64,000 nt of DNA from Apis mellifera (GCF_003254395.2 NC_037652.1:1141001-1205000); one strand, 5' to 3'. Numbered from the stretch's first letter, positions 22,451 to 35,066 are shown. Made by a program: numbers and translations. The notes: generated from the letters alone by a model not told the origin.

Positions 22451-23739
22451 AAAAGAAATATTATTTAGAAGTTTGTTTAAAAGTTTTATGTCTAAAGATA
22501 GAAACAATTAGAATATTAAAGTATTTATACTATTTATAAGAAAAATCTATAAAATTACACAATTAATATGTTTTTCGTGTTTAGGTTTAAATATCAATTA
22601 ATTTACAATTAATTTATAATAATTTGTTTTTAATTTTTCTTCAAACAATTTTTACGAATTATTTCTGCACATTTTAAATCAATTATTATTAATATTAATC
22701 GTTCCTTTAGTAATGTGATTACATTGCCATTTTCTTTATAAGAGCAACACGTGTTCCGATATTTATGAAAGCAGCTATTCTTCATTAGATATTAATAAGT
22801 CTTTTCTCACAAGTTTCTACGATTTGAATACAATACTGATAATACAATAAAAATGTAGGAATATCTAAATAATATATCCAATTGAATAATTAGCGAAATC
22901 AAAGGCAAATAATTTCAAAAACAAACCCTGATAAATTAAATAAATTGTGTAAATAAAACGTCACGAATTATTTCAATGATATCAATTATCGTTTGTTTAC
23001 TTAACATAATTAATTTTGTTCGAGAAAAAAAAGACCAAACGAAACCTTTCTCGATTAAAACTTCGCCAAACATCCCGTATGTTCTTCATTAAATTTTATC
23101 GATACTTCATTATTTCATCCAATATATTTAAACATTTCGCTTTAAATTTTCATTTTTCTTCTATTTATTCGTGTTCTCGCGATAAAGAAATATTGATTAA
23201 AAAGTTTGAAAACGATCTATTAAAATTGTTTTAAATATATTTCATTATTAATTATTTTAGGGAAATATTTATTCTCTGAAAAATCAAGTTACAAATAATA
23301 GTAATGAAAATATTAATTAAAGATTTAACATAATATATAGAAAAGAAATATGAAAATTTAAAAGGAACCAAATTTTAATTATTATTAATGATTATCATTA
23401 TTTCACTTTATATTATTAATTGATAACACATACTCGAATTAAGTTTTAATTAATCAAACAAAAGAATCCTGTTACTTTTATAAATGATGATAGAAAAATA
23501 TATATTATATAAAATAAATAATTGTTTAAAAGTACGAAAAAATTCTTCTAGTATATCTATTGCATTCGATAATAATAAACTCATAAAAAAACATTTTCAA
23601 AAGAAAATTATCACAAAATTATTAGATAAAAATTTTTTGCTTAAGTCTTATTCTTTTAAGAACTATTTATTTACTTTTAATAAATAAATGTTTTTTTTTG
23701 TTACATCTTCTTTCTTACCAAAGAAACAACAAAATATTT
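22451..23739. other. AT-rich spacer, no convincing gene
   Basis: AT-rich. Plus frames 23016-23234 (72 codons) and 23484-23687 (67 codons) are Lys/Phe/Ile/Asn-rich with no motif. Slightly higher GC at 23000-23200. Treated as non-coding. Confidence 0.5.
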
Positions 23740-24095
23740 TTCATTAGTCCAGAATAACAATAACGATTAATTCATGATAATTCTCGCGAATCGATATTGA
23801 TCGAGATGAAAATTACGACGATCCATGGCCGATAGCGATGATCATTTTCGACTTTAACCTTTGGACCGATGGTTTAACAAAGCGAGTCTCGAACCAACGA
23901 ACGAGCGAACGAACGTACGAGAACCGCTTTGGTTCACTTTCACCTACACGGGTTCGATGCACTCGAGAGCGCAATTGCAACGGCACGGTGTACACATCGA
24001 TACAGGTCGACAATGGCGTAGTCGCTGGATTACTCGGTGTTGAGTTTCTTTTTTACTTAAAGAGAAAAGAAAGGGGACGACACAATAGAAATTCT
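23740..24095. promoter_or_regulatory. GC island with three overlapping open frames
   Basis: CpG-rich patch in which frames 23813-24013 (-), 23838-24134 (+) and 23861-24043 (+) are all open. Such simultaneous openness points to composition, not coding selection. It contains a degenerate CGAACGAACGAGCGAACGAACG run (about 23896-23917) of period 4. No domain recognised. Confidence 0.3.
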
Positions 24096-24109
24096 GCTCG
24101 AATAATTTT

Positions 24110-24540
24110 GTACGAATTTCTAAGAATTATATAAAGTTATTTGCTAATGTGCATATAATATATCTGTATATAATGAAATTCTATATTATGAGGTTAATAA
24201 TAATAATGAAAATGAATATATATGAAATATAATATCGATTAACCGAATTAATTGGGTAACGAATCGTTTTGGACAAACAATTTTTCGGATATTTAATTAG
24301 GGATAATTAAATTTATCAACGATTATAAATTAAATTGAGACAATTTTTAAATATAAATGATTATTATGTAAAAAAAGTATATATTATATCAATAAAAGAA
24401 TACATTATAAAAAATAAATTAATTTTTTAAACAATATATTTTTAAAATATATATTTCAAAGTATAGATATTATTTATATTCGGTATTTGATTAATTAATT
24501 ACTTGAATAACTAAACTTCGAATAATCGATATTTTATTGT
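24110..24540 (+). repeat. Dispersed repeat R4, copy 1
   Basis: Starts with TTGTACGAATTTCTA and contains AATATCGATTAACCGAATTA (24231-24250) and ACATTATAAAAAATAAATTAATTTTT near 24401. These align in order with 46785-47110 (TTGTACGAATTATCTA; AATATCGATTATCCGAAATT; ATATTATAAAAGATAAATTA). It follows a GC island directly, as does the second copy, so the pair may be a duplicated island edge. Confidence 0.45.
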
Positions 24541-24984
24541 ATTGATGAAAATCTTCAAATCTAAAAATTAATAAAAAATTTGAAAAAAAAATATTTCAAA
24601 TAAATAGTGTATTATTTTTTTTTATATTTTAAAAATTTAATTCTATTCTTATTTGAATTTAGAAATCAATGTAGATTGAATAGTTGCAGCAATTAAATAT
24701 AAAACTTAATATTTAAAATAATATTAAACACTTGTATTTATAAAATATTATGTAATAATATTTATAATAATATACTTATGTTATATAATATTATATAAAT
24801 AAACAGTGATTTATTATCAAACACGATTGAAATGATTGAAAAAAAATAACTTATGTATAGCAGTTTAATTGGCCAAAAAATATTATATTTTGAAATATAA
24901 AAAGGAAATTCAGATACAAGAAAAAATCAAGAAGTGAAAGAAAAAATGAAGATAATCATGATAATCATTTTAAGAATATAAGCA

Positions 24985-25041
<57 letters not shown>

Positions 25042-25789
25042 TTTAATAAACACAATAATCTATCTTTAATAATATATTTGTTACTTTTAATTATTAATAA
25101 AAATAATAAAAAATATTGAATAGTTATGTAAGTTTATTTTTACATTTTCGTTAAAAATGTATTTGGTAAAAATTATTTTATGAAGAGAGAATTAAAAAAT
25201 AATATAAAAGCTAAATACCGCTGGAAAACTAGTATAACAATACATTAAAATTGTAATAAAGTTATTAAGTATTTCATTCTCGATAAAATAAATTACCACG
25301 TAAATTACCATTAACAAAGAAGAGTTATTTCATTAATTTTAATTACATGGATTTTAATTTTTGCAAATTCCCACATACATCGTGTTTTTAATAAACATAT
25401 AACACTGTAGTGAAATTCTTGAAGAAATATTATTATAATTCTGCAGAAAATATTATTAAATATTATTATTACATCCATGAGAAGCTATTTTCATTTGTGG
25501 AAATATAATGATATCTGTCAAAAAGATAAATTATTCGAAAAATTTAATATTATTTTATATTATATTAGTATTATTCTAATTATTCTGTTTATTTAATTTA
25601 TAATAATAACTTTATATAGTTTTATTTTATTATTTCTTATATAATTTCATCTTTGTTATTTTATCATTATTATAAAATAAATTTTGTAAATTATATATTA
25701 TAAATATTTATGATAATCAAATTATAATTTTAAATATGGTATTGATATACAGAATATTAATATATTCATTAATTTTAAAGATCAACAAA
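24541..25789. other. AT-rich spacer, no gene
   Basis: Very AT-rich spacer interrupted only by the AT microsatellite at 24991-25038. No gene-like frame. Confidence 0.6.
24991..25038. repeat. (AT)24 microsatellite
   Basis: 48 uninterrupted bases of AT. Confidence 0.97.
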
Positions 25790-26060
25790 CTTACAATTAC
25801 TACACAAAAATGTCAATTGAAACTTGGCAATATTTATAAGCAATTTATAAGTTTACGTTAAATAAAGCGAGATGAAAATAGAGCACAACATCGATGTAAC
25901 GAAAATAGAGTAATCTCATTCTTTTCTAAACTTTAATTATTTATAACTTAATAAATAAATAAATCTTAAATAATATCTTTGTACATTAACTTTTATGTTT
26001 GTTTTTGCCTTTAGAATTTTATAAATGTAAATATATTAATATTATTTATTATAAATTTGT
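25790..26060 (+). repeat. Dispersed repeat R1, copy 3
   Basis: Best-preserved 5' part. An ACAAACTTACAATTAC block near 25796 resembles ACCAACTTACAGACAATTAA at 61778. Decayed arms around GCGAGATGAAAATAGAG follow, then the core AATTATTTATAACTTAATAA and TTTGTTTTTGCCTTTAGAAT. This suggests a full R1 unit of at least 250-300 bp. Confidence 0.55.
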
Positions 26061-26325
26061 TTTTTTAATTTTATTATTATAGATATTTAATTTTTTTTTT
26101 TATTATTTTCAAACAAACATTCCTTCTTTTATCTTTAATTTTAAATTGTATAATCTTACAAAATTTGAAAAAACAAAAATACTAATATAATACATAATAA
26201 ATTACTTTCTCTTTTTAAATCTTTTTGAACCTTTTTGATCAATTTTATGTCTTCTTCTATTTTCGATCGATTCAAGAAGAATCGAACAATTTAAGAAATA
26301 TGAAAACCATATCACAAATTCAAAA

Positions 26326-26530
26326 TTCTTTATTAATTTCCTGATCATAAAATGTTGAATGAAATATTTCTCAGCTGGAACAAAAAAATAATGTATCTTC
26401 AATGATTAAAAACATAAAATAATAATAATAATAATAATAAAAATAATAGTAATTTAAGTGAAAAACTTGTAAAATATTTAAAAAAAAAATTTAATGAATT
26501 TCAAGTTGGTGAATATGTCATTAAATATGT
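26326..26530 (+). repeat. Dispersed repeat R2, copy 1
   Basis: TTTATTAATTTCCTGATCAT, AAATGTTGAATGAAATATTT and GGAACAAAAAAATAATGTAT align in order with 49627-49700. A second block further 3' (AAGTTGGTGAATATGTCATT versus AAATTGGTGATATATCACGT) also aligns. Between them lies an AAT trinucleotide run (26418-26440). No coding frame. Confidence 0.5.
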
Positions 26531-26734
26531 CATAAAATATATTTTTATCCATTAAATCATTAAATGCTTTTCAATTTCAAACTTATTAACTTATTAATGG
26601 TTAATATTAATTTATAAATTCTTTTTATTTACATTTCAAGATTTATTCTTAAGCATCCAACAAATAAATATATATATATTCAATAATATAATATATTTCT
26701 CGATAAGAAAGATAATAATTCATTCTCAAATTAA

Positions 26735-27010
26735 TTTCCTTTGAAAAGTGGTTCGAAGAATATCCAAGTTAGAGAAAGTTTTTCCTCGGAAGTGATCCGA
26801 GAAAAGCGTGGAAGTAGGAATATCGGTGAAAACACGTATTTAAACACCATTAATTCGATATTTTGGAAAACTTTGCATTGTTTCGATATAACGTTTTATG
26901 ACTCATAAAAGTTGCGCGTCGTTACTTGAGCTGACTCACGTTGCAGAAAAAAATTAATACTTGTGTTCCACTTTTGCACAAGCCTCACCGGTTTATCGGG
27001 AAAGTTCATT
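26735..27010. other. Weak GC island
   Basis: Moderate-GC patch rich in AAAGT and TCGG words, without long open frames or clustered known motifs. Possibly the decayed edge of a regulatory element. Confidence 0.35.
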
Positions 27011-27494
27011 ACCACTAAAGTTGTTTGAAGAATTTTCAGATTTCTCGAAATAAATTCTTCCTCTTTTGGAAATAAAACATTATTTGATTAGATTTATTAA
27101 ATATCAATTGATTTAATTTCTAATTTATTTTTGCGAATTCAGTATTTTAGATGCTAAAATTAAAATATATAAAATAATGTATAAAAAACATTTGTAAACT
27201 ATTGAAATTATTTAAAACAATCTTATGACCGATAATTAATATCAAATTTAAATAAATGCACTATATATCGATTTATAATATTTTATTCCAAAATATCTAT
27301 TATTTCTTTATTTTTTAAGAAAAAATTTTCAGTTAATTTTTTTTTCTTATTTTCATTCATTAAATAATTAATAATAAAAACAAAAATATTTTCTTATCAA
27401 GTATTAAAATTAAAAAAATTTTCTCTGTAACTTTTTATTTATACATTTATAAAAAAAAATGATAATAATGCATTAAAATTCAAAATCAATTTTA
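27011..27494. other. AT-rich spacer, no gene
   Basis: Simple AT-rich sequence. Confidence 0.6.
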
Positions 27495-27700
27495 AAAAAT
27501 AAATATGCATATTTATCACTTATGCCTTAATAACTATATAAAATATTAGTCATAAGTAATCTATATTTCCAATAATTATCTAACGCTTAAAAAAAAAAAA
27601 AAAAAAAAAAAGAAAGAAAAAATGCTAGAAATTTTTCTAAGTAATTCTATCTCCGTATAATAACTATTACATAAAATATTACATTATCTATATCATGAAA
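27495..27700 (+). repeat. Direct repeat R5, left copy
   Basis: Blocks ATTAGTCATAAGTAATCTAT, ATAATTATCTA, a poly(A) run (27589-27611), AATGCTAGAAATTTTTCTAA, CCGTATAATAACTATTACAT and ATCATGAAAAAACA. All recur in the same order at 28100-28280, by eye about 75-80% similar. Confidence 0.7.
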
Positions 27701-27741
27701 AAACATTTAAGATATAAAAAGAAAATCAATAAATATGCCAA

Positions 27742-27764
27742 ATATATATATATATATATATATA
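27742..27764. repeat. (AT)n microsatellite
   Basis: 23 bases of alternating AT between the two R5 copies. Confidence 0.9.
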
Positions 27765-27884
27765 GAGTAATAAAATTATTATATTTCTAATATTAATATA
27801 TTCGTGAAAAATCGATCAAATCTTTACAAACATAAGAATCAATATATAATTTATAATTTATATTATATAATTTATAATATTTAT

Positions 27885-28045
27885 ATTAGATGAAATAAGT
27901 CGAAGATAGACTGAGATACTTATATAACAGAGATAGAATGTATTTTAATAAATAAATGTTGATCATTTTTTTATATTAACTTTTCCTTTTGCCTTTTAAA
28001 ATCGATTTTCCAAAGATATCTCACAAATATAGCACTCTATGTATT
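27885..28045 (+). repeat. Dispersed repeat R1, copy 4
   Basis: A decayed stem region (TTAGATGAAATAAGTCGAAG) precedes TTTTAATAAATAAATGTTGATC. The 3' block then reads CTTTTGCCTTTTAAAATCGATTTTCCAAAGATAT (split across 27989-28022), the clearest R1 3' end in the window. The R5 right copy follows directly. Confidence 0.6.
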
Positions 28046-28069
28046 TATAACATATGAATCAATAAAATA

Positions 28070-28285
28070 CAATATTGTCTATAAAAAAAGATCAAAAGAA
28101 TTAGTCACAAATAATACAATATATATTTCAATCATAACAATTATCTACAAAAAAATATCTAAAAGAAAAAAAAAAAGAAAAAAAAATGCTAGAAATTTCT
28201 AGAAAGTAAGTATACATCTCGGTATAATAACTGTTAAATAAAAGACATTTTACTGCACTTGTATCACGGAAAAACAGCGAAGACA
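28070..28285 (+). repeat. Direct repeat R5, right copy
   Basis: Carries AATTAGTCACAAATAATACA, AACAATTATCTAC, an A-rich run, AATGCTAGAAATTTCTAGAA, CGGTATAATAACTGTTAAAT and ATCACGGAAAAACAGCG. The last words run into a GC island, which the left copy lacks. Confidence 0.7.
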
Positions 28286-28609
28286 TCCCAACGCGTCAAA
28301 GGCTTTGAGAACCAAGATGGGTGGCAGGAAATAGAGATCGAGCAGGGAGATCGAGTGGAGGAAGATCGAAGGAACAAATGATATTATTTCCCAGCCACGT
28401 AGAGAGGCGGATAATAGCGTGGCGAGGCAAAACAGCTCCTCGTGATTGTCGATCGGCTTACGAGGACGAGACTTAAAAGCTCGAACGAGAATCAATTGCA
28501 TAAGCTTGTAAGGCGTTAGAGGAGTCAGCCGAGCGTGCGCGCCGGACGTGATATTGTTGAGAGAAATGTTTTCCACGCGCCTACGAATCGCTTTATGGGA
28601 TGTTTTCAT
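28250..28609 (-). CDS. 119-codon open frame in GC island, uncertain
   Basis: A minus-strand ATG at 28609 opens 119 codons across a CpG-rich island. The translation is basic at the start (MKTSHKAIRRRVENISLNN). A hydrophobic C-terminal half, roughly residues 78-105 (WEIISFVPSIFLHSISLLDL and following), could form one or two membrane segments. No signal peptide or family motif is recognised. The frame is the second-longest minus-strand frame here and is continuous where the other minus frames have stops, which is slightly in its favour. Its 3' end overlaps R5 repeat sequence, and a GTAAGC word lies within it, both against a simple coding gene. Most likely a chance frame in GC-rich DNA. Confidence 0.12.
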   Translation of the reverse strand: MKTSHKAIRRRVENISLNNITSGAHARLTPLTPYKLMQLILVRAFKSRPRKPIDNHEELFCLATLLSASLRGWEIISFVPSIFLHSISLLDLYFLPPILVLKAFDALGCLRCFSVIQVQ

Positions 28610-28695
28610 TTTGTTTTTTCTTTATATCATTATTATATTTACATCATTATTCTTTATATTCATTTTATTTTTATTTTTAATCATAATATTTGTAG

Positions 28696-28718
28696 TATAT
28701 ATATATATATATATATAT
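28696..28718. repeat. (TA)n microsatellite
   Basis: 23 bases of alternating TA just 3' of the island. Confidence 0.9.
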
Positions 28719-29231
28719 GGAAATATAAATATCGTATGAAATATCTTTTAAGAAAAGAATGAAATTATGAAAAAAAGTTATTATAAAGTTGGTATAATAC
28801 AGTATGCAATAGTAATAGTTTTTCTGGAGATGCATTTGTATAATTAATGCAATTCGTAAGATATTTATGTAAAAAAATCACTTATTTAAGAAATATTCTA
28901 ACTTTGTAAAATTTATCGTATGAAAATTAAGAAGAATATAAATTAATTTTTTTGGCAATAATTATGTACGAGATATATTTTGAATATATGTAATAAATGT
29001 ATTTATTAATAACATTAGATGCAGATTTCTTCTTCTATTATTTCTTATAAAAAGACTAAATTATTTACAAAGAATTATTATTTTAATTATTTTAACTTAA
29101 ATTTTATAAAACATAAAATATTCTTTTGTTCATGCTTTCCTTGTTTTATATATAATGAATTATGGTAATAAGTTTTACAAAATTCAAATTAAAATTAATT
29201 TTCATAATTAATTTTTATCAAAAAATGGCTT

Positions 29232-29290
<59 letters not shown>

Positions 29291-29690
29291 TAATAATAAA
29301 ATAATAATTTGTGCATTAAAAATCCATTCTAAAAATATAAAAAAGAATATAAAAAATAATAATATCAAATTATATATTCTTCCATTTTATTTCTCTATGA
29401 AATGAATTTCTTTATATATAATAAATAATTTACGAATTATTTAAATTAATAATTAATTAATAAATCTAAATATATCAATATATTTAATATGTAGATAAAT
29501 ATGTAGATATGTAATATAATAAATAACAAAATATAATTTTAAATAATACAGAAATATAACAAATAATATTAATGTAACAAAATTAATAAAAAATCTTACC
29601 AAACAAGTACATTTTTTAACTCAAACAAATTTAATGTAATAACCAATAAATACAAAAACTTTCATCCTAATACTTCAAAAACTTCCTTAA
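28719..29690. other. AT-rich spacer with compound AT microsatellite
   Basis: AT-rich throughout. The compound run (TA)n-TG-(TA)n at 29232-29283 is the only structured element. No gene. Confidence 0.6.
29232..29283. repeat. Compound (TA)n microsatellite
   Basis: About 52 bases of TA interrupted once by GT. Confidence 0.95.
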
Positions 29691-30420
29691 TACTCCCCCA
29701 ACTTTCAAATCCCCCTCAAAGATGAAACTTCTCTTTATTCCATAGAAACATGCCATAAATATTATTAATAGAGGAATCTTCCTTTCCAATCGAGGCAACG
29801 ACCACGTTCCACGAAATCTATACGTTCATACACCTATCTCGCAAAAAGGCACGCGTAAAAAGGCAATCGATATCGATCGTGCAAACACAGCCTCGTCTTT
29901 CTCCTCCACTCCTCGCCCCTACCCCACCACCGGTCGTCCACCAGTTCACGATTGAAACGCGAACGGGACGCGATTCTCGACCGTTGGCCGATCGCCTCTC
30001 TTAGCAAAAGGGGACACGAAACGTTTTTTGCCGTTATAACGTGGACGAGAACGACACTTCGCGGTCCCGTGACCGACGTCCAAGCCAATTATACGGGAAA
30101 CGTGTACGGAAAAAGCGAACCCAGCGTGCCTCGACTCTGTTCCCCGTCGCCTGGTAACACTCGGCCGGTACGACAGATCGATGGATCCGGTTTTTATTTT
30201 TCTTCTACTTTCGACGTGGATCGTGGTGGCTTCGCGGAAAATTAATGTGGTATTGTGGTATCGACAGTTTGTTGCTGTTCGTGTGGGAGGGGAGCCAGAG
30301 GAATACTTTGTGTATCGTTATGGAGAAGGGGTGTTTTTGCGTGCAATGTGTAATAGAGTAGAACGAAATATGAAGATATAATTTTGTTATGATATTCATG
30401 ATTTCTGATGGAGAACGAAA
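29691..30420. promoter_or_regulatory. GC island with overlapping open frames
   Basis: CpG-rich island, densest at 29780-30240. Frames 29834-30088 (-), 29952-30245 (+) and 30181-30381 (+) overlap and are open in several phases. None has a recognisable domain. The 30181 frame begins with a hydrophobic stretch (MDPVFIFLLLSTWIVVASRK) that resembles a signal peptide, followed by a mixed Arg/Val/Glu-rich 45-residue tail. It is recorded as a weak possibility only. Confidence 0.3.
30181..30381 (+). CDS. 66-codon frame with signal-like N terminus, uncertain
   Basis: The frame starts MDPVFIFLLLSTWIVVASRK, a run of about 15 hydrophobic residues after a short acidic head, and would fit a secreted or membrane-anchored small peptide. 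The remaining 46 residues contain one Cys (CNRVERNMKI near the end) and no dibasic processing pattern convincing enough to call a neuropeptide. T-rich DNA creates hydrophobic stretches readily, so chance is the leading explanation. The ATG context (cgATGG) is fair. Confidence 0.12.
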   Translation: MDPVFIFLLLSTWIVVASRKINVVLWYRQFVAVRVGGEPEEYFVYRYGEGVFLRAMCNRVERNMKI

Positions 30421-31599
30421 GTTGTTCTACGATATCCGAGAATTTGAATTTGATGGATATAATTTTCGAGATGCAATAAATTATTTAAAAACTATCGTTT
30501 TCGTTGTTTTTATTTCGTAATTTATAGAAATTATTTTTTTTTTTGTACATACAAATTATTTTTGAAACTTGGATTAAATTTAGATTGAATTGGATAGAAG
30601 AAACTATTACTGATTTGATTATTTATAATATAGAAATTATTTTATATATTCATTTTGAAATAATTAATTTATAATGTAAATTATATATATAATAAAATTA
30701 AGGAGATATATATCGAAATTGATAATATAAAATGAAATGAGAATTAAAAATTCAAAAAATGAAAATTTCAAAACCTTTAGGATATTTAAAAAATTAAATT
30801 CTAAGAAACTATTTTTTGTTTAGAAATTAATTTAGAAAATTAGAAGTTCTTTAGAAAACTACTAGAAAATAATCATACAATTTTAATTTTTTTCGTTTTA
30901 TCTTAATATGTAATAATATAGCATCATTATGATAAATAATTTGAAATGTAATCCTGATAATGACATAATATTTTGAATAATTGATAACATAGTAATTAAA
31001 CGTAGATAGAGATTTTTAATCTAGTTATTATTTTTCCATATACTTACTACATTTACACATTTACCATTAAGTTATAGTTATAATTTACAATTATTTTCAT
31101 ACAATTATTTTTTTGAATAAAATGAAATTTATATTCTAAAAAAAAACAACAGACATAGTTCTTTATTTATACAATTACATGATGTTAATTTTCATTTATA
31201 TTATAATTAATTTAAATAATTAATTATAAGTTAGTGTAATATAAATATAATAATTAAATAAACATGATAAACGTTAACATTCTACACATGCCAATATCAT
31301 CTAATTTCTCAAAATGTATCAATTCTCCTAAATCTTTCTTATCTTCATTAGTATAATTAAACTGATTAATATTCACAATCTTTTTAACTAATTTAAAAAA
31401 TATCTTAAATATGATAAATCTGTGATATTTTTTTATTAAGCTATTTAAATAAATTCTAAATATAAAAAAACAAATATCTTAGATATCTTTTTCCTTTTTA
31501 AAAACTCATGAAAATATTTTTTATGTCAGTAAGTAATTACCAAACAATTATACACAGCAACAAATTCCAATTATCTTATCAGCATTGTGTTGCATTTCG
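30421..31599. other. AT-rich spacer, no gene
   Basis: AT-rich, no island for about 1.2 kb, nothing gene-like. Confidence 0.6.
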
Positions 31600-31960
31600 T
31601 CCAATAAAGATAAAAACAAGATTTACAACAACGTATCGCGGTTAAGGGTAGAAACAAAGCATCGAAGAAATCCACCCCTTCCTTTCCTTTCTTCCGGCAT
31701 TATTATCTAACCGCGTGCAAGCGGAGTTTTAAAACTTCTTATCTCTCGTTTTGTTAGCGGAACGTTTAAAAAAGAACTTACTTTTTTGTTTTGCGGTTCA
31801 TTTCATGGTGTTTCGGTGGCGAATTGCTGCAAAACAGTTCGTAAATAAACGTAGATAAATATGCTCTATTGCGATGAATCGCTATTTTCATGTAAAAAAC
31901 TCGTTTTAATTGATTGTATATCGTATGGTTCGTTGATATATGAATTCAAATTTGGGATTT
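31600..31960. other. Weak GC island
   Basis: Moderately GC-rich, with a plus C/T stretch (CCACCCCTTCCTTTCCTTTC, about 31672-31691). No convincing frame. On the minus strand AAAAAAGTAAGTTC near 31778 matches a donor hexamer, but no exon is evident. Confidence 0.35.
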
Positions 31961-33339
31961 TCTTTTTTATTATGTTATGCGAGATTTAAATAATATTTTT
32001 AAATATATTTAAAAATATTTTCAAAACAACGATATTTTGTTCTTATATTTTTTCTTTTAAATTTTTGTTATCTATAAATAAATTTCTTATAATTTTAAAA
32101 TTATGTTATATTAATTTTTTTAAATTGAATTATAGTTTTATAATTTAATAAATAATATTAATTATGCATAAATAATAATTTTAATCGTTTCAATGTTAAT
32201 TATAATTCTTTGAGAATTTTTATTATATATTATATGAAATTGAAAATAATTTTAAAACAATGAATTTCGATACTTTCTTTTTATATGGTATTTATTAGGA
32301 TTTTTGCAACTTATTTTTAAATAAAAAATGATGAATGATATACTGAATTAAAATTGCATTAATTTTGTGAACGTGAATTAGAATTTTACAATTTTAATTA
32401 TATCTCAATATTATTTATGCATAATAATTTTATACATTTCAATATTAATTGAATATACAATATATAATACATAATATTATATATTATTATTTTACAATAT
32501 TTATTTATCTCTATCTATTATAATATCTAAATGAAATCTAAATGAATTTAATTTTTTTGAAATGATTTTTCTTTTTTTTAATAATGAATACAATATTATA
32601 ATAGCAAAAATATAATAAATTATAATTAATAATTAAAAATAAATTAATTCTAAATTCTAATTTTCAAAATAGGATTAATAATTTCATTTTTAATAGTATA
32701 TTATATCTCAATAAATCTTTTATAACTTATAACAGGAAAATTGTAATAATTTTAAAATCTGTAAAAATTATTTTGGAAATATTCTACTTTACTCTTGAAA
32801 GAATTGAATTGTCACAATCTAATATTATCTATCAATATTAAAAATAAATTTATATGTATATGCATAATATCATTTCTGAATTATTCGTCTAATTATAAGT
32901 GCAAAAGTAATATTATTGTCCTTAATTTAATATTATTAATTTGATATTTTAAACGGTTGTTATGCAAAATAAATATTCCTTAATTTTTATTTCTATAAAA
33001 TTGTGACTAATTATGATTAAATTTATTATTTTGAATTGAATAACATTGTGTATATATTATATACATATTGTGTATATATATATATATATATAAAATAATT
33101 CATTAATTTCATTATTCAAAATCAAAATAAAATAATTTAAAAAAATATCTTCTTTTTATAAATGATTAAACAACGATTGTATCGTAATTTAACATCCAAA
33201 TTCATTTTCTTCTTCAATTCTAGTAATAAAAATGTAAAATCCATTAGTGTAATAATTTTCCAACCTTAACTCTCTTCAATTCTATTATTCCAAAATATAA
33301 ATACCTCTGTTCGAAAAGCACTAAAAGGACAAAGTCCTT
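31961..33339. other. AT-rich spacer, no gene
   Basis: AT-rich with a (TA)n run at 33073-33092. No gene. Confidence 0.6.
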
Positions 33340-33620
33340 CCATAGATTCGGTTTGAAGAATTCATGGCAGCCATAAACGAAGAAACGATCGGCCGACAGG
33401 TTCCGCGGTTAAGGGTCGCATCTCGAACAATTATCGAACGATTTCGCCCGCGTGAATTCGCAATGAAACTTGTCGAGGGTGAATTATGAGGTAATCGTAA
33501 TTTGCATCGGACCTAAACACCGTAGATCGTAAATTATTCCCCCGTTCTACGCTAATGCACCCGACCGCATAAAACGCTCCGTCGACTTTGTCGCTTCGAT
33601 TGACAACCTACTTTTGCAAA
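33340..33620. promoter_or_regulatory. GC island with POU octamer
   Basis: CpG-rich island containing a perfect ATTTGCAT octamer (33500-33507, reverse complement ATGCAAAT), the POU-domain site used by insect Pdm/nubbin-type and vertebrate Oct factors. It overlaps TAATCGTAAT (33492-33501). Nearby are AATTATCG and GAATTATGAG words. No long open frame crosses it, which favours a regulatory over a coding reading. Confidence 0.45.
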
Positions 33621-34990
33621 TCGTTTCCCCCGTTTTCTTTTTTCTCTACTTTTTCATATTTTTCTTCCAGTTTGTTTGTCAATTTTTCCTTTCTTTCTTT
33701 TCTTTCTTTTTTTTTTATAATATTCAATGCATAATTTATCGTTCATCAGTAATGAAAAATATTTCGATCAATGAGATTTCATGTATTTCATTCGAAATTT
33801 GGAAGAAAAAAAGATCGATAGTTTTTCAATTGTTTTTAATGAATTATTTTATAACAATTTATATCATGGTATATTATGATTCTATTTTTCATAATTATTG
33901 TTGAGGTTATGGAAGGAACACTTCTCTTATTTTTAAACTTATAATTATATAACATTTAATTAATATAATATAATATAATACAAATAATATAATAATACAA
34001 ATATAATATTGAATATTATATAAATAAAAAATTTAAAATATAATTAAATAAATATAAATGTAAAAATTATTTATATAATTTATTATAATAATAAATATCA
34101 AACATAAATGTGATTCTAACATTTATATATATAAACAAGACAAAAGAAAATCACTTACAATGAAATATTGTAATAAACTATTGTCAGCAAAATGATGATT
34201 TTCTTTTATAATTATAATATATAAAAATATAAAAATATAATTTTAATAAAATAAAGTAATATGACATTTTATATTATATTAAATATAAATATTTTATAAA
34301 TCTATCATAACAAGTATAAAATATTTAAAATGTGATGATATGCATTACATAATGAGTTTTTAATATTTTTCATTAAATAAAATATATATATAGCTTATAC
34401 ATATTATATTTCTTATTATATATAACTATGTATATATTTTTCTATGTAATCCATAGATTTGTGCATTAGAACTAAATTAAATTTGTAATATTAAAACTAA
34501 TATTATTAATATATTGTATGAATATGATTAAAATAATAAAAATATATAAAATAAAATTTTTTTACAATTATAGAAATAAACTAACTATCCAAAACTTCTC
34601 AAAATAACGAAATTTATATTGTAATAATATGATGATATATATTGTTGATCATATATAATGTATAACAAAATATAAATACATCAAATATATATCTTTTTTT
34701 TTAAATTTTTCAAATTTATATTTATAAAGTAAAAATTTATCATATAAAAAATATTTGATTTAAAAAAATATACTCAATAAAATTTATTCAAAAAATACAA
34801 ATTAATATTTATTTTTTATATTAATTTCAATTTTTATAAATTTTTATAATTATAATAATGTAAAAATTAGAATTATAATCCAATCATTTAATTTTTACAT
34901 ATATAATTAATTACAACAATTAAATACAAAATCAATATTTAATTTTTATATCATTTCATTATGAAAATTATTAGAAATATCATAGATATC
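33621..34990. other. AT-rich spacer, no gene
   Basis: T-rich at the start (the poly-Phe-rich plus frame 33614-33904 is a composition artefact), then AT-only sequence with many ATATAA words. No island for 1.4 kb. Confidence 0.6.
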
Positions 34991-35066
34991 AGAGAATTTT
35001 TTTATCAAATAAAAGATCAACTGTTCCCTTTAAACAATTCAGGGAATCAATCTATCTAAAGAATCA

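Noticed and set aside
23881..23915. Minus-strand GGTTCGAGAC, tRNA-like
   Set aside because: No T stem and no acceptor stem; the region is a CGAA-type period-4 run.
33614..33904. 96-codon plus frame with hydrophobic start
   Set aside because: Poly-Phe/Ser from a TTC/TTT tract; the rest is AT-rich with Ile/Asn/Tyr codons. Composition artefact.
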